From assembly GCF_019204045.1 (NCBI RefSeq), contig NZ_JAGSPC010000001.1, positions 620,001 through 684,000 of the forward strand: a stretch of DNA of 64,000 nucleotides, given 5' to 3'. Below the pieces are notes generated by a model. It did not search any database. It worked only from the letters and a program-made list of their open reading frames with translations, and was not told the origin of the DNA. This DNA comes from Erythrobacter crassostreae. Lineage in GTDB: Bacteria > Pseudomonadota > Alphaproteobacteria > Sphingomonadales > Sphingomonadaceae. Below, piece by piece: positions 16,906 to 25,919 of the stretch. The translations under genes were made by a program, and so were the position numbers. Each line of letters begins with the position of its first letter. The stretch's first letter is position 1.

Positions 16906-17367
16906 ATGGACGTAAACATAACCATGCTGCCAGAGGCGGTCATAATCGATCGTTCGGAAACAAAGCAGCAAGTTCTGACCCAGATTTCTCAGCACTTTGC
17001 CAAAGTATATGGTCTCGACAGCACCGAAATGCTCGATGGCCTTGAGCAGCGCGAAGCGCTTGGTAGCACCGGTTTTGGCCGCGGTGCAGCGATTCCGCAT
17101 TGCCGAAGCTCACAGGTGCGGCGTCCGACGCTGGTTCTGCTTAAACTGGAGCAACCTATCGACTTTGCTGCCGCTGATGCTGTGCCAGTATCGCTGTTTT
17201 TTGGCCTGGTTTCGCCCGAAAATGCCGGAGCAACGCATCTGCATGCGTTGGCGGCGATTTCGCGGTTCATGCGGGATGAAACGATGATCCAGGCACTGAA
17301 TGATGCCTCTGACGGTGAGGCGATGTTCGCATTGCTGACGAATCAATTCCTGCGCGATGCCGCCTGA
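16906..17367 (+). CDS. ptsN: PTS IIA-like nitrogen regulatory protein PtsN
   Basis: EIIA-Ntr accepts phosphate from the PTS-Ntr chain and regulates metabolism and ion transport. The start at 16906 (MDVNITMLPEAVI) gives 153 residues, the family length; the open frame extends 63 codons upstream through the hairpin region without similarity. A later ATG at 16924 is also possible. The active-site region GSTGFGRGAAIPHC has the phosphorylatable His65. The rest (LGLVSPENAGATHLHALA-like helix and strand) is standard. Its last 11 bases overlap the next gene as annotated. Confidence 0.92.
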   Translation: MDVNITMLPEAVIIDRSETKQQVLTQISQHFAKVYGLDSTEMLDGLEQREALGSTGFGRGAAIPHCRSSQVRRPTLVLLKLEQPIDFAAADAVPVSLFFGLVSPENAGATHLHALAAISRFMRDETMIQALNDASDGEAMFALLTNQFLRDAA

Positions 17368-17833
17368 ATCCAAGAACGATATGAATTCCGGTGCGCAGCT
17401 GCATTTTCGCGCGCTGGAACGGCTCTACACTTCGGCGCCGATCAACGACAAATTTGCATCGCGGTTGGAATTGCCTGCCGAAGGCCGTTCGCGGCTGACC
17501 TTCACGATAGATGAAGCCGTGTTTCACGCTGCTGGCGCGGCCCACGGCACGATCTATTTCAAAATGTTGGATGATGCAGCGTTTTACGCCGCGAACACGC
17601 TCGCAACAGATCGCTTTCTTCTAACGACCAGCTTCAACCTTCACTTTACCAAGCCGGTGCGTGCGGGTGAGGTTGTGGCCGAAGGCCGCTGGGTCAGCGG
17701 CAAGCGGAGGGTATTTGTCGCCGAATCGAGGCTTGTCGATGCTGAGGGCGAAGAAATCGGCCGAGGCACGGGCACATTTATGCGCTCGCACATCGCGCTT
17801 TCCAGCCTCCCGGGATACTCAGCAAGCGAATGA
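17357..17833 (+). CDS. PaaI-like hotdog-fold thioesterase
   Basis: The 158-residue protein has a hotdog fold pattern: the long central helix region AAHGTIYFKMLDDAAFYAAN, with the Gly and the acidic residues that often hold the catalytic site in PaaI-type acyl-CoA thioesterases, followed by strands TTSFNLHFTKPVRAGEVVAEGRW and RVFVAESRLVDAEGEEIGRGTGTF. Substrate is unknown. Start is uncertain: the ATG at 17357 overlaps ptsN, and a second ATG at 17381 lies clear of most of it. It is coupled by a four-base overlap to the DUF1491 gene. Confidence 0.85.
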   Translation: MPPESKNDMNSGAQLHFRALERLYTSAPINDKFASRLELPAEGRSRLTFTIDEAVFHAAGAAHGTIYFKMLDDAAFYAANTLATDRFLLTTSFNLHFTKPVRAGEVVAEGRWVSGKRRVFVAESRLVDAEGEEIGRGTGTFMRSHIALSSLPGYSASE

Positions 17834-18171
17834 GCGAACCCGTTCGCCTTCCGGCACATCTCGAGATTTCCAGCTTGATCCGCCTTGCGGAATCGAATGG
17901 CGGGTCTGCCATGGTGCTTGCCAAGGGTGAGCGCGATGGCGGCACGATCCTGATCGTAACCATGTTTCGCGGCGCCAATGCGACGCTTTTCGAAAGAATG
18001 TCCCAGCTTGATGGTACGCGATCATTCGTACCGTCAAAATCACAAGATATTGAAAAACCGTATGAATTTTCGGAGTATCTTGATCGCCGCCGTCAACAAG
18101 ATCCCGATATCTGGATTATTGAGGTGGATATCGCCGACGCAGAACGGTTCATCGCACTTCTGCCGCATTAA
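17830..18171 (+). CDS. DUF1491 family protein
   Basis: The 113-residue protein matches what I recall of DUF1491, a small family restricted to Alphaproteobacteria, with the patterns RLPAHLEISSLIRLAESNGGSAMVLAKGERDGGTILI and RRQQDPDIWIIEVDIADAERFI. No catalytic motif or membrane segment is visible. Function is unknown. It overlaps the thioesterase gene by four bases. Confidence 0.85.
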   Translation: MSEPVRLPAHLEISSLIRLAESNGGSAMVLAKGERDGGTILIVTMFRGANATLFERMSQLDGTRSFVPSKSQDIEKPYEFSEYLDRRRQQDPDIWIIEVDIADAERFIALLPH

Positions 18172-18371
18172 CTTGACTTAGTTTCAATTGTGACTACTTG
18201 CGCCCCTGCTTCCACATGCGGGGGCTGACAACACGGCAATACGGTCGTGGGATCAGCACGCAGACGGGGGGCAGCCGGCAGGTTAGGCCGAACCATCAAA
18301 AAACTTGCGTAACAATCGCAACAGGTTCCCACCTGCGTCGGAGCTCGCTCACCGCACAAAAAGTAGTTTTG

Positions 18372-19043
18372 ATGAGTCGTAAGACTTACTCTTTAAGCGC
18401 AGTCGCTATTGCAGCAACTGCCGGTTTGAGCTTCTCTAGCGCCGATGGTGCAGGAGCTTTCGCACAGGACGCAGCGGCCCTTCCCGCAGCGGATCAAATC
18501 GAATCCCCAGTTGAAGAGCTGGTTGAAATTGTACCTGAAGCGACCGTTTTCGTGTCCGAAGAAGTGGTGCAAGAGATCTCTGAAGATCAGGCCGATATCG
18601 AAAACGCCGAATCAACCTATAGCGCCCAATCGCTTCGCGAACTGGTCGGCATGGTTGATCAGGGCGACGATATGACAGAGCAAATGCGCTGCCTTGCCGG
18701 TGCGGTCTACTTCGAATCGCGCGGCGAACCGCTTGCTGGCCAGTTGGCAGTCGCTCAGGTTGTCATCAATCGCGCCGACGATCGCCGCTTTCCTGCAAGC
18801 TATTGCAGCGTCGTCTACCAACGTGCGCAATTCTCATTCGTGAAGAATGGCCGGATGCCGCGGATCAAAACCGGCTCTGCTGCTTGGAATCGTGCAAAAT
18901 CGATCGCCCGCATCGCGCATGACGGAATGTGGGAATCAGAAGCAGGCGAAGCTGTGTATTTCCATGCGAATTATGTCCGTCCAAAGTGGAGCCACCGCAA
19001 GACACGCACCGCCAAGATCGACACGCATATTTTCTATCGTTGA
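18372..19043 (+). CDS. SleB-type cell wall hydrolase
   Basis: Hydrolase_2 (SleB-like) enzymes cleave peptidoglycan, probably as lytic transglycosylases. The start at 18372 gives a signal peptide (MSRKTYSLSAVAIAATAGLSF...) and 223 residues; the frame extends upstream through 58 codons of unrelated sequence. After an acidic low-complexity linker (about 30-90), the catalytic domain begins at MRCLAGAVYFESRGEPLAGQ, with the conserved Glu in YFESRGE, then AQVVINRADDRRFP, CSVVYQRAQFSF and a C-terminal YFHANYVRPKW. The ribosome site is weak. A strong terminator follows. Confidence 0.9.
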   Translation: MSRKTYSLSAVAIAATAGLSFSSADGAGAFAQDAAALPAADQIESPVEELVEIVPEATVFVSEEVVQEISEDQADIENAESTYSAQSLRELVGMVDQGDDMTEQMRCLAGAVYFESRGEPLAGQLAVAQVVINRADDRRFPASYCSVVYQRAQFSFVKNGRMPRIKTGSAAWNRAKSIARIAHDGMWESEAGEAVYFHANYVRPKWSHRKTRTAKIDTHIFYR

Positions 19044-19070
19044 ACTCATCATCCGATAGAGCATTCAAAG

Positions 19071-19098
19071 CCCCCGCCCTCACCGGCGGGGGTTTTTG
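19071..19098 (+). terminator. Intrinsic terminator of the cell wall hydrolase gene
   Basis: An 8-bp all-GC stem (CCCCCGCC at 19071-19078 with GGCGGGGG at 19085-19092) is followed by TTTTTGTTT. It lies 28 bases after the stop codon, between convergent genes. Confidence 0.93.
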
Positions 19099-19116
19099 TT
19101 TCACCCAAATGCGGCG

Positions 19117-19929
19117 CTAACCCCTCAGCGAAGCCCATGTAGGTGCATGATCGCTTGCCTTTTCGCGGCCTCGATGGTCGCGGTCGACACCAACTGATTG
19201 CAATCGGTCTGCAAGCTCTGGCGTGAGCAGGATATGATCGATGCGGAAACCGTGATCGCGCTGCCATGCACCGGCCTGATAATCCCAATAGGTCCAGACA
19301 CCGCCGCGCGGGTTGAGTGTACGCACAGCATCGGTCCACCCGTCAGCGAGTAGACTTGAATATGCGGCACGGCTTTCTGGCTGCATCAGGGCGTCCGAGG
19401 CCATTGCTTTAACCGAATATGTGTCATCGTCTTGGGGGATCACGTTGTAATCGCCCAAAACTGCGGCAGGAACCTCCTCCGCCCAAATCTCGCCCATCCG
19501 GGCGCGCAGCTTTTCCATCCATGCCAATTTGTAATCGAACTTTGGCCCGGGCAGCGGATTGCCATTGGGAAGGTATATGCAAACGATACGTGTCGTCGCG
19601 CCGTCCTGGCCGGTGATATCCGCTTCAAGATACCGGGATTGCTCGCCCTCCCCCTCTTTCGGACCATTAATGCCCAAACCGCGCTGAATTTCCTTTGGTG
19701 GCTCAAATCCGGCCTTGCCATCTGTTAAGATGGCAACCCCGTTAAAGCTCTTCTGACCATGCCAGATTGCGTGGTAACCAAGCTCTTCAAACTCGGATGC
19801 GGGAAAGCCCTCATCCTGGCTCTTGATCTCTTGCAGGCAGGCGACCGAGGGCCGCGTTTCCTCCAGCCATTCTTTCAATCGCGGCAAACGCGCTTTGATA
19901 CCGTTGATGTTATAAGTGGCGATCTTCAT
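19117..19929 (-). CDS. xthA: Exodeoxyribonuclease III
   Basis: XthA is an AP endonuclease and 3'-5' exonuclease in base-excision repair. The start at 19929 gives MKIATYNINGIKARL, the family N-terminus, with AAGGA upstream; longer versions add residues without similarity. The 270-residue protein has LQEIKSQDEGFP (metal-binding Glu), GVAIL, YLPNGNP, LGDYNVIP (catalytic Asp/Asn) and the C-terminal RIDHILLTPEL and KASDHAPTWASL with the catalytic Asp-His. It lies 50 bases after erpA. Confidence 0.95.
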   Translation of the reverse strand: MKIATYNINGIKARLPRLKEWLEETRPSVACLQEIKSQDEGFPASEFEELGYHAIWHGQKSFNGVAILTDGKAGFEPPKEIQRGLGINGPKEGEGEQSRYLEADITGQDGATTRIVCIYLPNGNPLPGPKFDYKLAWMEKLRARMGEIWAEEVPAAVLGDYNVIPQDDDTYSVKAMASDALMQPESRAAYSSLLADGWTDAVRTLNPRGGVWTYWDYQAGAWQRDHGFRIDHILLTPELADRLQSVGVDRDHRGREKASDHAPTWASLRG

Positions 19930-19979
19930 GGCAGTGCTCATCCTTAGGCTTCTGCCTGAATTGGCGCTGCCGGTAAAAC

Positions 19980-20309
19980 CTAAATCCCGAAGCTTGATCC
20001 ACAGCCGCAACCGGCCGCAGCCTGCGGGTTTTCGACCTTGAAGGCTGCGCCGCCGAGAGATTCGACGAAATCGACCACGCTGCCACCAACCAGATCAAGG
20101 CTGATTGGATCGACGACAAGCTTCACGCCGTCCGTCTCGCTTACCACATCATCTCCAGCCGGAGCGTCGGCCAAGTCGAATTTGTACTGAAAGCCTGAAC
20201 AACCACCACCCTCGACCGAAAGCCGCAAGATTGCAGGTTTCGTCTGCTTTCCCGCAATCCAAGCGATCCGCTTTGCTGCTGATGGTGTGAGAGTGAGTGT
20301 TTCGGCCAT
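19980..20309 (-). CDS. erpA: Iron-sulfur cluster insertion protein ErpA
   Basis: A-type carriers deliver Fe-S clusters to target enzymes. The start at 20309 (MAETLTLTPSAAKRI) gives 109 residues, the typical length. The three cluster-binding cysteines are present as GGCSGFQY and CGCGSSF near the C-terminus. A second A-type carrier is in the SUF operon at 54202. Its separation from that operon, together with its length and sequence, suggests ErpA rather than SufA. Confidence 0.9.
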   Translation of the reverse strand: MAETLTLTPSAAKRIAWIAGKQTKPAILRLSVEGGGCSGFQYKFDLADAPAGDDVVSETDGVKLVVDPISLDLVGGSVVDFVESLGGAAFKVENPQAAAGCGCGSSFGI

Positions 20310-20347
20310 GGTGCTGAATTTAGGCGCGCAATGCCCATTCCACAAGC

Positions 20348-20779
20348 TTAAGCGGTCTGGATATAATTCCGGATCGCCGCAGCTTCTTGCTCAACCGCAT
20401 CAATTTTGTCCTTAACGAGATCGCCAATCGAAATGAAAGCGACCAGCGCGCCATTCTCAACGACCGGAAAATGGCGGAAACGACGCTTTGTCATCAGGGC
20501 CATGGCTTCGTCGATTGTGGTTGAAGGCTCGACCGTGACAGCAGGGGAGGTCATGATCGCCTCGACCGGCATATTCAGGCAACTCGCGCCCTGTTCTGCA
20601 AGCCTGTAGATCACATCACGTTCAGAGATAATGCCCGCAACGGCGCCCGCGCGCATCACCGGCAACGCACCGATACGTTTGCCCGCAAGCATTGAAACGA
20701 TTTCAGAAACCGGCGTGGTCACATCGCACGCGACGATATCCGACCCTGATCGACCTGCAATAATCTTTGCGATTGTCAT
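20348..20779 (-). CDS. CBS-domain pair protein
   Basis: The 143-residue protein consists of two CBS domains (about 8-65 and 73-135) and nothing else. Each shows the usual pattern: VSEIVSMLAGKRIGALPVM...GIISERDVIYRLAE and TIDEAMALMTKRRFRHFPVVENGALVAFISIGDLVKD. Such stand-alone pairs bind adenine nucleotides and act as sensors, but the partner is not evident. A good AGGAGG lies upstream. It is divergent from the small membrane-protein gene. Confidence 0.93.
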   Translation of the reverse strand: MTIAKIIAGRSGSDIVACDVTTPVSEIVSMLAGKRIGALPVMRAGAVAGIISERDVIYRLAEQGASCLNMPVEAIMTSPAVTVEPSTTIDEAMALMTKRRFRHFPVVENGALVAFISIGDLVKDKIDAVEQEAAAIRNYIQTA

Positions 20780-20926
20780 GTGTGACCTCCTTCATTTGCA
20801 CCAAAATGCCACTTTTGCGGCTGAAAAGCGAATCCGGCTTCGTCGCTGGCAAATTCACGCGAACTTGCAACCCCAGTTGCAACGGACACCATTGCAATGC
20901 GGCACTCGTCCATTCATGGGGAGGCT

Positions 20927-21244
20927 ATGGCCAAGAAATCACCGCTCGATGATCCGGAAACTGCCGCGCATGCCTGGGCACGGTATAGGAAAATCATGCG
21001 ACTGCTTATGGCGGTTACTGTCGCGGTCGTGCTGATCGCGATCACAGTGCTCTATGCATTCAACGGTGCAATATCGGTTCATTTCTATATCGCGGTTGCG
21101 CTTGGCATTGCGTTTACAATGCTGCTTACCGGTGGCCTGATGGGGCTCGTGTTCCTTTCCAACGGCACGGGTCACGATGAGTCGGTTGATAACCGGCTAC
21201 CCAGCGCAGATGAGCTGTTTGGCGACAAGAAGGATGATGAATAA
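20927..21244 (+). CDS. Small two-TM membrane protein
   Basis: The 105-residue protein starts at 20927 after GGGGAGG. It has a charged N-terminus, two hydrophobic segments (about 30-53, LLMAVTVAVVLIAITVLYAF, and 60-83), and an acidic Ser/Asp-rich C-terminal tail. I recognise no family beyond a conserved sphingomonad hypothetical. It is convergent with the ferredoxin gene. Confidence 0.8.
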   Translation: MAKKSPLDDPETAAHAWARYRKIMRLLMAVTVAVVLIAITVLYAFNGAISVHFYIAVALGIAFTMLLTGGLMGLVFLSNGTGHDESVDNRLPSADELFGDKKDDE

Positions 21245-21267
21245 GCGGCCTTTTAGAGGCTCAGCCT

Positions 21268-21681
21268 TCAACTCGCGGGTTTGAGCCGATAGTCCTCAAC
21301 AGGTCGGCCGCCGATCAAATGCTCTTCGATGATCTGCTCAAGCGCGTCAGGATGACAGGAATGGTACCAGACACCTTCCGGCCAGACGACCGCGATGGGC
21401 CCCGCGCCACAGACCTGAAAGCAATCGGCTTTTGTGCGCTGAACGCCGCCGCCTGCACCTTTAGGGTGCTGTTCTGTCCGTTTAGGCCCCACTAAACCCC
21501 GCTCTTTCAAGCGATCTTTGAGGAATTGCCACGCAATTTCACCTTCGGCGCGGGAGCAGCACTTCTGTTTCTCGGACAGCGCGCACAGAAATATGTGCCG
21601 CTCGATTCCATCGCCCTTGCCTGCGTTTCCGTACTTTTTCGCCAGCGCGGTCTGCGCAGCAAGCTTGCTCGTCTCGGTCAT
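21268..21681 (-). CDS. Thioredoxin-like [2Fe-2S] ferredoxin
   Basis: The 137-residue protein begins at the ATG at 21681, which overlaps the end of the S9 peptidase gene by four bases. It has the 2Fe-2S thioredoxin-like pattern: [14 protein letters not shown] early and [20 protein letters not shown] later, supplying the four cluster cysteines. Related stand-alone ferredoxins often act in electron transfer with unknown partners. A longer frame upstream would run through the peptidase gene and is not used. Confidence 0.85.
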   Translation of the reverse strand: MTETSKLAAQTALAKKYGNAGKGDGIERHIFLCALSEKQKCCSRAEGEIAWQFLKDRLKERGLVGPKRTEQHPKGAGGGVQRTKADCFQVCGAGPIAVVWPEGVWYHSCHPDALEQIIEEHLIGGRPVEDYRLKPAS

Positions 21682-23837
21682 TCGACTTCGGCTTTCGGCT
21701 CGCTTTCGTCTAGCCAACGATCCAGCCAATCGAAGACCGTTTTGTGCCATTGCAGCGAGTTTTCCGCACCGAGGACCCAGTGATTCTCATCGGGAAAAAC
21801 CAGTAGCTGGGACGGAATATTTCGCTCTTGTAGCGCCGTGAAGCTCTGCAGCCCTTGGGTATACGGCACGCGGTAGTCTTTCTCACCGGTGATCACGAGC
21901 ATCGGCGTTTGCCATCGATCGACATGATTCACCGGGTTCCAGCGCTCATATTCATCGCTTGCCTCAGCATAAGATCCGCCAAAGTCCCAGCGCGGAAACC
22001 ACAGCTCTTCCGTCGAGTAATAGAAACTGCGCATGTCGAACAAGCCATCATGCTGGACCAGACAATTGAACCTGTCCGGCCATTTCCCAGCGATCCAGTT
22101 GACCATATAGCCGCCATAGCTTGCGCCCATGGCACATGCCTTGCTGCCATCGATCTGTTCATCCAGTTTGAGTGCGGCGGCGAGGCCTTTCTGTAGGTCC
22201 TCCAGCGGCTTACCACCCCAGTCGCGGTTGATCGAATCCATGAATTCCTGCCCATATCCCGCGCTACCATGGAAGTCGACGGATATGACTGCATACCCTT
22301 GGCTGGCGACCACACGCGGGTTCCAGCGGCTGGACCATCCGTCACGGAAACTGCCTTGTGGTCCGCCGTGAATATAGAGAATCGCTGGAATCGGGCCTGT
22401 CTGATTCTCCAGCCGTGTGATCTGACCCCAGACTGTGTCACCCTTGGCGCCGGGAAAGCTGAAACGGGTAGTCACCGTTGAAGCGAGCTCGCCCATCCGG
22501 CTGGTCACTATATCGGTAAGAGGGCGCGCTTGGCCCATGCCGTCTGACAAGAACAACTCGCTAGGTACGCCGATGGAGTCGCGGGTGAACAGCAGCCGGT
22601 CACCCGAAAGAGGGACGATATTGCCAATATGCGCTTCGTTGCCGGCCATCAGGTCGAGCTTGGTTGTCTCACCCGAAACAGGATTGATACGGAAGACTGG
22701 TGTATCAAGTACATCAGCAGCGGTGGCGAGCAGGTATGATCCGTCCGCGCTCCATTCCAATCTGCCAAACGACAAGTCTACATTCTGCGTCAACGCGCGC
22801 GTCTCGCCGGTTGTCCGGTCACGCAGTTGCACCACCATGCGATCGGATTCGTATCCTGGTCTAGCCATGGCAAGGTAGGCCAGAAATCGTCCATCAGGCG
22901 AAGGGGCTGGCGCGGTATCTACCGCTTTGTTCGCATCGGTTATGACCAGCGGAGGCCAGTCTGAAATTGAAGCGAAATAGATGTCGTGGTCTGTCGAAAC
23001 CGGTTCATTGGCATTGGCTTCGCGGGCGACGAAATACACGCCTGATCCGTCTGGTGCCCATGCAATGTCTCCGCCGCCACCGAATGGCATCGTTGGCGTG
23101 TTACCCTTTATGCCCGAAGGGTCGACACCGCCGTCTACAGGCGCTCCGTCACCAACGACTTTGCCATCCACCAAACCAAACAGGAATGTCCGATTGTAGA
23201 CACCGGGGGTTGCCCAGCGGTCCCAGTGGCGGAAGAAGCCCTCATCGCCTTGGTATAGTCTGCCACTTCCCGGACCGGGCAAATGCGCGGCGGTACTATC
23301 GGCACAGCCAAAGCTGGGGCAGTCACGCGGAATCTCTGCCCAAAGGGCCACCGCATTGCTTGTAGGGGCAAGCTTAAAACCGGCGATATCGGTATCCGGC
23401 ATGTCGGCGACCAGCATCGGCCCTGTCACATTGCCGTTTCCTTCGAGCGCTGCGCGCCACAGGCGTGAGCGGGGTTCCTGCTGTTCATCAAGATGCTCTG
23501 TGCTGAGGAAATACAGGAAGTTGTCCTGACCGAAGGCAAGGGCATAGGCTTCTATCGGCAATTCAAACGGCACCGGCGATGCATCTGATTGCTGAAGATC
23601 GAGGACATAATGTTGCCGTGACCGGTCAAGCGTATCGGGGTCGGTCTCAGTTACTGAAAAAACCGCATAGCGATCCATCGCCACCGTCGCGCCGCTGAGG
23701 CGAGGCATGGTCACAAGGTCTGTTGCCGTCATCGGCGGCGCCTTCAAACCATCAACTGTGTGATCTTCGGCGGCAAGCGGCGCCGAGGCGAGAGCAGTTG
23801 CCGTCATTGCGGCACTGATTAAGGGCATCAATCGCAT
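21678..23837 (-). CDS. S9 family (prolyl oligopeptidase-like) peptidase, exported
   Basis: The 719-residue protein has a signal peptide ([23 protein letters not shown]), an N-terminal beta-propeller with WD-like repeats of the acylaminoacyl-peptidase type (to about 440), and a C-terminal alpha/beta-hydrolase domain. The catalytic triad is visible: Ser in [11 protein letters not shown], Asp in [12 protein letters not shown] and His in FPDENHWVL. It probably degrades short peptides in the periplasm. The next gene, the ferredoxin, is coupled by overlap, though no functional link is obvious. Confidence 0.93.
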   Translation of the reverse strand: MRLMPLISAAMTATALASAPLAAEDHTVDGLKAPPMTATDLVTMPRLSGATVAMDRYAVFSVTETDPDTLDRSRQHYVLDLQQSDASPVPFELPIEAYALAFGQDNFLYFLSTEHLDEQQEPRSRLWRAALEGNGNVTGPMLVADMPDTDIAGFKLAPTSNAVALWAEIPRDCPSFGCADSTAAHLPGPGSGRLYQGDEGFFRHWDRWATPGVYNRTFLFGLVDGKVVGDGAPVDGGVDPSGIKGNTPTMPFGGGGDIAWAPDGSGVYFVAREANANEPVSTDHDIYFASISDWPPLVITDANKAVDTAPAPSPDGRFLAYLAMARPGYESDRMVVQLRDRTTGETRALTQNVDLSFGRLEWSADGSYLLATAADVLDTPVFRINPVSGETTKLDLMAGNEAHIGNIVPLSGDRLLFTRDSIGVPSELFLSDGMGQARPLTDIVTSRMGELASTVTTRFSFPGAKGDTVWGQITRLENQTGPIPAILYIHGGPQGSFRDGWSSRWNPRVVASQGYAVISVDFHGSAGYGQEFMDSINRDWGGKPLEDLQKGLAAALKLDEQIDGSKACAMGASYGGYMVNWIAGKWPDRFNCLVQHDGLFDMRSFYYSTEELWFPRWDFGGSYAEASDEYERWNPVNHVDRWQTPMLVITGEKDYRVPYTQGLQSFTALQERNIPSQLLVFPDENHWVLGAENSLQWHKTVFDWLDRWLDESEPKAEVE

Positions 23838-23915
23838 GAATTGAGCGACTAACGCGGTTCTTGGTTGTGCGCCAGTGAAACTGAAATGTTGGACCTTAAG
23901 TTTGGCTGGGTGGCC

Positions 23916-24392
23916 TTAGGCTTTCTTGCCAGCGATCCGTGCGATTTCAGCCTGAACCATCTTCTCAACCATGGAAGGCAGATTTTTATCCAGCCATTCG
24001 GCGAGCATTGGCCGCATGAGTTCGCGGGTCAGATCTTCGAGAGAGGTTTCGCCGGAGCGAACGATCTGCGGACGGGCGCTAGGTTCGGAAAGCATGGCAA
24101 GCGCGGCAAGGTTTTCCTGCATCGCGCCGCGAACTTCCTCTGTCACCAGCGGCGATTCGTCGTCAGCAGCGGTATCACCTGCCTCTGCTGGGGATTCCAA
24201 ATTTTCGAGTTCCATCTCAGCAAGGTCCAGAACATCTTCCGAGCTCGCCTCTAGCTGCGCGTCTTCTTCGGCGCGATCAGCATCTTCCTCGCGGCGCTTG
24301 CGCGTTTGGATCGCGCTCTCACGATTGTCGCGAGCGATCACTTTCTTGATCGATTCAAGTATCTCTTCGACCGATGCTTCGTTGTGCGCCAC
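23916..24392 (-). CDS. popZ: PopZ-like polar organising protein (DUF2497)
   Basis: PopZ in Caulobacter forms a polar matrix that anchors the ParB-parS centromere. This 158-residue protein has the family's three parts: an N-terminal helix for client binding (EASVEEILESIKKVIARDN, 5-23), a long acidic Glu/Asp/Ala-rich linker (about 32-90), and the C-terminal oligomerisation helices with LMRPMLAEWLDKNLPSMVEKMVQAEIARI (about 125-153). The start is GTG at 24392. It follows tolC after 51 bases, as in related genomes, and TTAACCAT, a CtrA-like half site, lies between them at 24416-24423. Confidence 0.88.
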   Translation of the reverse strand: MAHNEASVEEILESIKKVIARDNRESAIQTRKRREEDADRAEEDAQLEASSEDVLDLAEMELENLESPAEAGDTAADDESPLVTEEVRGAMQENLAALAMLSEPSARPQIVRSGETSLEDLTRELMRPMLAEWLDKNLPSMVEKMVQAEIARIAGKKA

Positions 24393-24443
24393 TGCATGCC
24401 CCAGATTTTTCGCTGTTAACCATTCCGAATCAGAACGCTGCCT

Positions 24444-25919
24444 TTACTCGCCGGGTTCCAAACGGGGGCCAATCATCGCGTCAGCGGGCGGAATGTCAAC
24501 GGTTCTGGTCGACTTCGGTTCGGCTTTCGGATCGCGGTCCCAGTCCCACTGCTTTCCGCGAACCCGTTCATAATTAACCATAGGATCATAAAGCGGACCT
24601 CCGGTATCCAGGTTAAGGTCGCGCGCCTCAGCCTTGCCCATAAGGGCAAGCAAGTTGAAGCCAGCGACATAGGCATTGCGACGCGCAGTCACCAGCTGAG
24701 CGCGGGCGGATAGCAATTCCTGCTCCGCATTTAGCACATCTAGGATCGAGCGATTACCGATCGAGTTTTCCGCGCGGACGCCTTCAAGGCTTAACTCCGC
24801 GGCTTCCACCGCCAATTGCGAGCTTTCGATCACTCTGTTGGCCGCGCGCCAATTTGCATAGGTCGCACTTGTTTCGCGAATAATCTGACGTTCGGAAGCG
24901 ATCACACTTTCAAGCGCCGAACTCTCGCGTGCGCCCGCCTGGCGTTGTCTGGCAGCTGGCAAGCCACCCTGAAATAGTGGTACGGTTAAGCGTAGACCGA
25001 CATTGGCGGTTGTCTCGCTTTGTAGGAAGTCAGCGGAGATCGGTCCGCCCAGCGTGCCGTAGAAATCACTGTAGTCGACATTGGTGAATACCCCGACCGT
25101 GGGTAACCGGCCGGCGCCCGCAGCCTTCGTATCAAACCCTGCGGCTTCGGCGCTTTCTTTTGCTGCGATCAAGTTCGGATTGTTGTCGAGTGCTGTACGG
25201 ATCGCCTCGTCCACAGTGCCTGGAAGGCCGGGGAGTGGTGGTGGAGCTTGGAGTTCTCCTGCTGCCTTGCCGACCAGCTGCACATATGTTTCGCGCGCCC
25301 CAATCAGGTTCGCTTGAGCTTGCTGAAAATCGCCTTCGGCCTGAGCAAAGCGAGATTGAGATTGCGCAACGTCCGTACGGGTTAGATCACCGATTTCAAA
25401 ACGGTCGCTAGTCGCTTCAAGGTTGATTTTAAGCACATCGACCTGGTTGGCGGCGAGCGCTGTGAGTGCCTCCGTCCGCAAAACATCCATATAGGCCGCG
25501 ACTACTTGGCTGAATATCGCGCTTTCTGTGTTGCGCAGGGATGCCTGCCCCGCTGCGACACGCTCTTTTGCGGCGCGCAGATTGTTCTTCACGGCGCCGC
25601 CCGAATAGATCGGCACAAGAATTTGCCCGTTAATGCCGAGATTGCGTTCTGGTGCGGTAAAACTGTTGGCGGAGCGGCGCACGAATTCAATATGCGTTGC
25701 GGTTACATTAGAGCTAGGCAGGCCGGGTGCACGTGCGATCGGCACACCTTCATCTGTTGCACGTTGATCGGCGCGGGCGGCTTCCAATGTGGGATTGGTG
25801 TTGTACGCCTCCACCAATGCTTCGCGCAGCGTGTCGGCCTGTGCTGGTGCTCCAATCGCAATCGCGCCGGTTCCGGCAGCGGCGAGCAGAGCGCGTTTTA
25901 GACCGACATGTGATGTCAT
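24444..25919 (-). CDS. tolC: TolC-family outer membrane efflux protein
   Basis: TolC trimers form the outer-membrane duct of type I secretion and RND efflux. The ATG at 25919 overlaps the PIMT-like stop by one base (TGATG); a TTG four codons upstream is unlikely. The 491-residue protein has a signal peptide ending near AQA, then the two repeated OEP domains with long helices (DTLREALVEAYNTNPTLEAARAD... and VDEAIRTALDNNPNLIAAKESAEAAG...). The C-terminal tail (about 455-491) is Pro/Arg-rich. No inner-membrane pump or adaptor genes are nearby. Confidence 0.93.
   Translation of the reverse strand: MTSHVGLKRALLAAAGTGAIAIGAPAQADTLREALVEAYNTNPTLEAARADQRATDEGVPIARAPGLPSSNVTATHIEFVRRSANSFTAPERNLGINGQILVPIYSGGAVKNNLRAAKERVAAGQASLRNTESAIFSQVVAAYMDVLRTEALTALAANQVDVLKINLEATSDRFEIGDLTRTDVAQSQSRFAQAEGDFQQAQANLIGARETYVQLVGKAAGELQAPPPLPGLPGTVDEAIRTALDNNPNLIAAKESAEAAGFDTKAAGAGRLPTVGVFTNVDYSDFYGTLGGPISADFLQSETTANVGLRLTVPLFQGGLPAARQRQAGARESSALESVIASERQIIRETSATYANWRAANRVIESSQLAVEAAELSLEGVRAENSIGNRSILDVLNAEQELLSARAQLVTARRNAYVAGFNLLALMGKAEARDLNLDTGGPLYDPMVNYERVRGKQWDWDRDPKAEPKSTRTVDIPPADAMIGPRLEPGE

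Noticed and set aside
16254..16943. Long minus-strand frame over hpf and ptsN
   Set aside because: It mirrors two well supported genes on the other strand and shows no family pattern.
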